From assembly GCA_021802165.1 (NCBI GenBank), contig JAKAAU010000058.1, positions 1 through 8,274 of the forward strand: DNA of 8,274 nt, read 5' to 3'. Within the stretch, counting starts at the first letter, position 1. Every line of letters begins with the position of its first letter. The notes under the pieces are model-generated. The model had not been told where the DNA came from and ran no database searches. It was given only the letters and a program-made list of their open reading frames with translations. This DNA comes from Thermoplasmata archaeon (GTDB taxonomy: Archaea; Thermoplasmatota; Thermoplasmata; Thermoplasmatales; Thermoplasmataceae). The position numbers and the translations under genes are program-made. Shown here piece by piece: positions 6,713-8,274 of this stretch.

Positions 6713-8185
6713 ACGGTAAATAAATACATACTTTCAATAGACGCAGGAACAACAAATTCCAAGGCAGTTATATTCGACACAGAGGGCCATGTTGTCTCAA
6801 AATATACAGTGAGAATGCAATCCAAATATCCACAGGAGGGATGGGTTGAGCAGGACCCGTATTATATACTTTCTGCTGTAAAGACATCCATATCGAAGGC
6901 GCTGAAAGGTGCAGGAATACAGCCATCAGAGATACAGTGTGCCGGAATCACCAATCAGAGAGAGACTACCATTATCTGGGACAGGAACACAGGCATACCT
7001 GTATACAATGCAATTTTATGGCAGGACAGGAGAACTGAAACTATTATGAAGGCCCTTTCAGATTACAGCATGGAAATCTCTAAAAAAACAGGGCTCAGGC
7101 TCGATCCATATTTCAGTGCCGGCAAAATCAAATGGATACTGGATAATGTTAAAGGTGCAAGAAAAAGGGCAATGGATGGAGACCTAGTTTTTGGTACTGT
7201 TGATTCCTGGATACTTTTTAACCTTGATAGGTCACGTCCGTGCTATACAGATTATACAAATGCATCACGAACCATGCTTTTTGATATAAGGAAACTGGAA
7301 TGGGATTCTGGCCTGCTGTCCATGTTCGGAATTCCTGATATTTTGCTGCCGGATGTATTTCCATCCTTGAATGAATTCGGCAGCATTTCTATAGGCAGGA
7401 ATAAGGAAATTCCTGTATATTCAATTATAGGAGACCAGCAATCTGCGCTATTCGGACATTCCTCAACATCCAGTGGAATGGCTAAAATAACCTATGGGAC
7501 AGGTTCCTTTGCGATGCTCAACACAGGCACTGACATTCCGCAATCAGGAGCCCTGATCAATACAGTTGCATTCGGTATCGGTGCGAGAAAGGTAAATTAT
7601 GCGCTGGAGGGAAGTGTGTTCAGTGCGGGGTTCGCCCTTGACTGGGTCAAGAATCTATTGCATGTAAGGTCATTTGCAAGGTTTGAGGAAATGGCGGAAA
7701 AAGCCAGGCCACAGAATTCATTTATGGTTCCAGCATTTTCCGGTATGGGGTCTCCTTACTGGGACCCGGATGCCAGGGGGCTTATAATAGGGCTCAATGG
7801 ATCTTCAGGACGAAGAGATTTCGCCAGGATGGCATACGAATCGGTTGCCTTCCAGACCGAAGACGTTTTAAGGGAGATGGAAAAAGCATCCCCCATAAAG
7901 GCGGCAAGGGTAGATGGCGGGCTGTCCATGAGCAATTTTCTCATGCAGCTTCAGGCAGACCTTTCCGGCATAAAAATAATGAAAACAGGCTCCCCTGAAA
8001 TTACCGCAGCCGGAGCTGCATATATAGCAGGGATTGCAGCAGGCATCTGGGAAATAGATGACATACAGGGAATGGCAAGAATTGATAAAGAATACACCCC
8101 TGAAGATGGAAAAAAGGATGCACTGGAGAGGTACCCTCTATGGAAGGAGGCTGTAACAAGATCCCTTAAATGGGCCAGGTTCTGA
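6713..8185 (+). CDS. glpK: Glycerol kinase, with apparent ACG in place of the start codon
   Basis: This enzyme phosphorylates glycerol with ATP to sn-glycerol 3-phosphate in the cytoplasm, feeding dihydroxyacetone phosphate or lipid backbones. It belongs to the FGGY family. Counting from ACG 6713 it has 490 residues, the usual length. Visible are phosphate-1 motif IDAGTTNSK (9-17, Asp10), PGWVE-like motif QEGWVEQDP, glycerol-contact motif NQRETT with Arg83 and Glu84, WQDRRT, TNASRTMLFD, catalytic GDQQSALFG (Asp241), YGTGSFAMLNTG, YALEGSVF, GSPYWDPDARG and the C-terminal FGGY signature VDGGLSMSNFLMQ. Residue numbers agree with Escherichia coli GlpK within a few positions. The first canonical in-frame start is GTG 6809, which would remove 32 residues including Asp10 and leave 458. 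Upstream of 6713 the frame has no ATG, GTG or TTG before the TGA at 6692. ACG is one T-to-C change from ATG. The rest of the gene is intact. Confidence 0.92.
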   Translation, partial: TVNKYILSIDAGTTNSKAVIFDTEGHVVSKYTVRMQSKYPQEGWVEQDPYYILSAVKTSISKALKGAGIQPSEIQCAGITNQRETTIIWDRNTGIPVYNAILWQDRRTETIMKALSDYSMEISKKTGLRLDPYFSAGKIKWILDNVKGARKRAMDGDLVFGTVDSWILFNLDRSRPCYTDYTNASRTMLFDIRKLEWDSGLLSMFGIPDILLPDVFPSLNEFGSISIGRNKEIPVYSIIGDQQSALFGHSSTSSGMAKITYGTGSFAMLNTGTDIPQSGALINTVAFGIGARKVNYALEGSVFSAGFALDWVKNLLHVRSFARFEEMAEKARPQNSFMVPAFSGMGSPYWDPDARGLIIGLNGSSGRRDFARMAYESVAFQTEDVLREMEKASPIKAARVDGGLSMSNFLMQLQADLSGIKIMKTGSPEITAAGAAYIAGIAAGIWEIDDIQGMARIDKEYTPEDGKKDALERYPLWKEAVTRSLKWARF

Positions 8186-8202
8186 CAAGAAACAGCAAAA
8201 TA

Positions 8203-8212
8203 TTATATAAAA
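8203..8212 (+). promoter_or_regulatory. TATA box of the gene starting at 8230
   Basis: TTATATAAAA lies at -27 to -18 relative to the ATG at 8230, and CCGG follows at 8215-8218. Together they support a real start at 8230 on a leaderless transcript. Confidence 0.55.
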
Positions 8213-8229
8213 TTCCGGCATAGGCAAAG

Positions 8230-8274
8230 ATGGACAGCCCGGAAGAAATTTTAAACAGATATATAGGTTTTTCA
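8230..8274 (+). CDS. Start of an unidentified protein (3' end outside window)
   Basis: Fifteen codons from ATG are visible (MDSPEEILNRYIGFS) before the window ends. A well-placed TATA box 18-27 bases upstream and the 44-base gap after glycerol kinase support a real gene start. The short acidic N-terminal helix followed by a hydrophobic turn occurs in several cytoplasmic Rossmann-type proteins, but too little is seen to name a family. Confidence 0.5.
   Translation, partial: MDSPEEILNRYIGFS

Noticed and set aside
6809..8185. Glycerol kinase starting at GTG 6809 (458 residues)
   Set aside because: This start would cut off the invariant ATP-binding motif, which is coded in the same frame just upstream.

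Overview
The window looks like archaeal chromosomal DNA, most likely from an acidophilic heterotroph of the Thermoplasmatales (Ferroplasma/Acidiplasma/Cuniculiplasma-like). This is inferred from AT-rich DNA, heavy use of AUA and AGG/AGA codons, TATA boxes about 20-30 bases before most start codons with almost no Shine-Dalgarno sequences (leaderless transcripts), and oligo-T terminators. The genus cannot be fixed from the sequence alone. No tRNA, rRNA, CRISPR array or complete insertion sequence is visible, and no stretch over 300 bases lacks a gene.

Layout: (1) 1-801 (+), the C-terminal part of an APC-family amino acid permease. (2) 892-1254 (-), a 120-residue piece of an ABC-transporter ATPase that keeps only the C-terminal TOBE region. 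(3) 1380-2813 (+), a complete 12-helix APC permease. (4) 2821-4170 (-), a full-length IS1634/IS4-type transposase-like protein in which two of the three expected catalytic acidic positions look altered. It has an ordinary host-type promoter and no visible terminal inverted repeats, so it may be inactive or domesticated. (5) 4330-5685 (+), a dihydrolipoamide-dehydrogenase-like flavoprotein with an intact redox disulfide and His-Glu pair but no 2-oxoacid dehydrogenase partners nearby. (6) 5690-6166 or 6187 (-), a GNAT acetyltransferase. (7) 6287-6664 (+), a small single-domain cupin. (8) 6713-8185 (+), glycerol kinase. (9) 8230 to the window end (+), the first 15 codons of another gene.

Nearly every gene has its own TATA box, so they are probably transcribed singly rather than as one operon. 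The cargo is a scattered metabolic set: amino acid uptake (two permeases), redox chemistry, and glycerol entry by glycerol kinase, which makes sn-glycerol 3-phosphate. No obvious shared pathway links them.

The main points for a second look are: glycerol kinase has no canonical start codon where its conserved N-terminus begins (ACG stands there, and a short out-of-phase ORF overlaps it); the transposase-like protein appears to have lost catalytic residues; CCGG recurs between the TATA box and the start codon of six of the eight genes whose 5' ends are visible; and two convergent gene pairs carry one gene's oligo-T terminator inside the lysine-rich C-terminal codons of the other.
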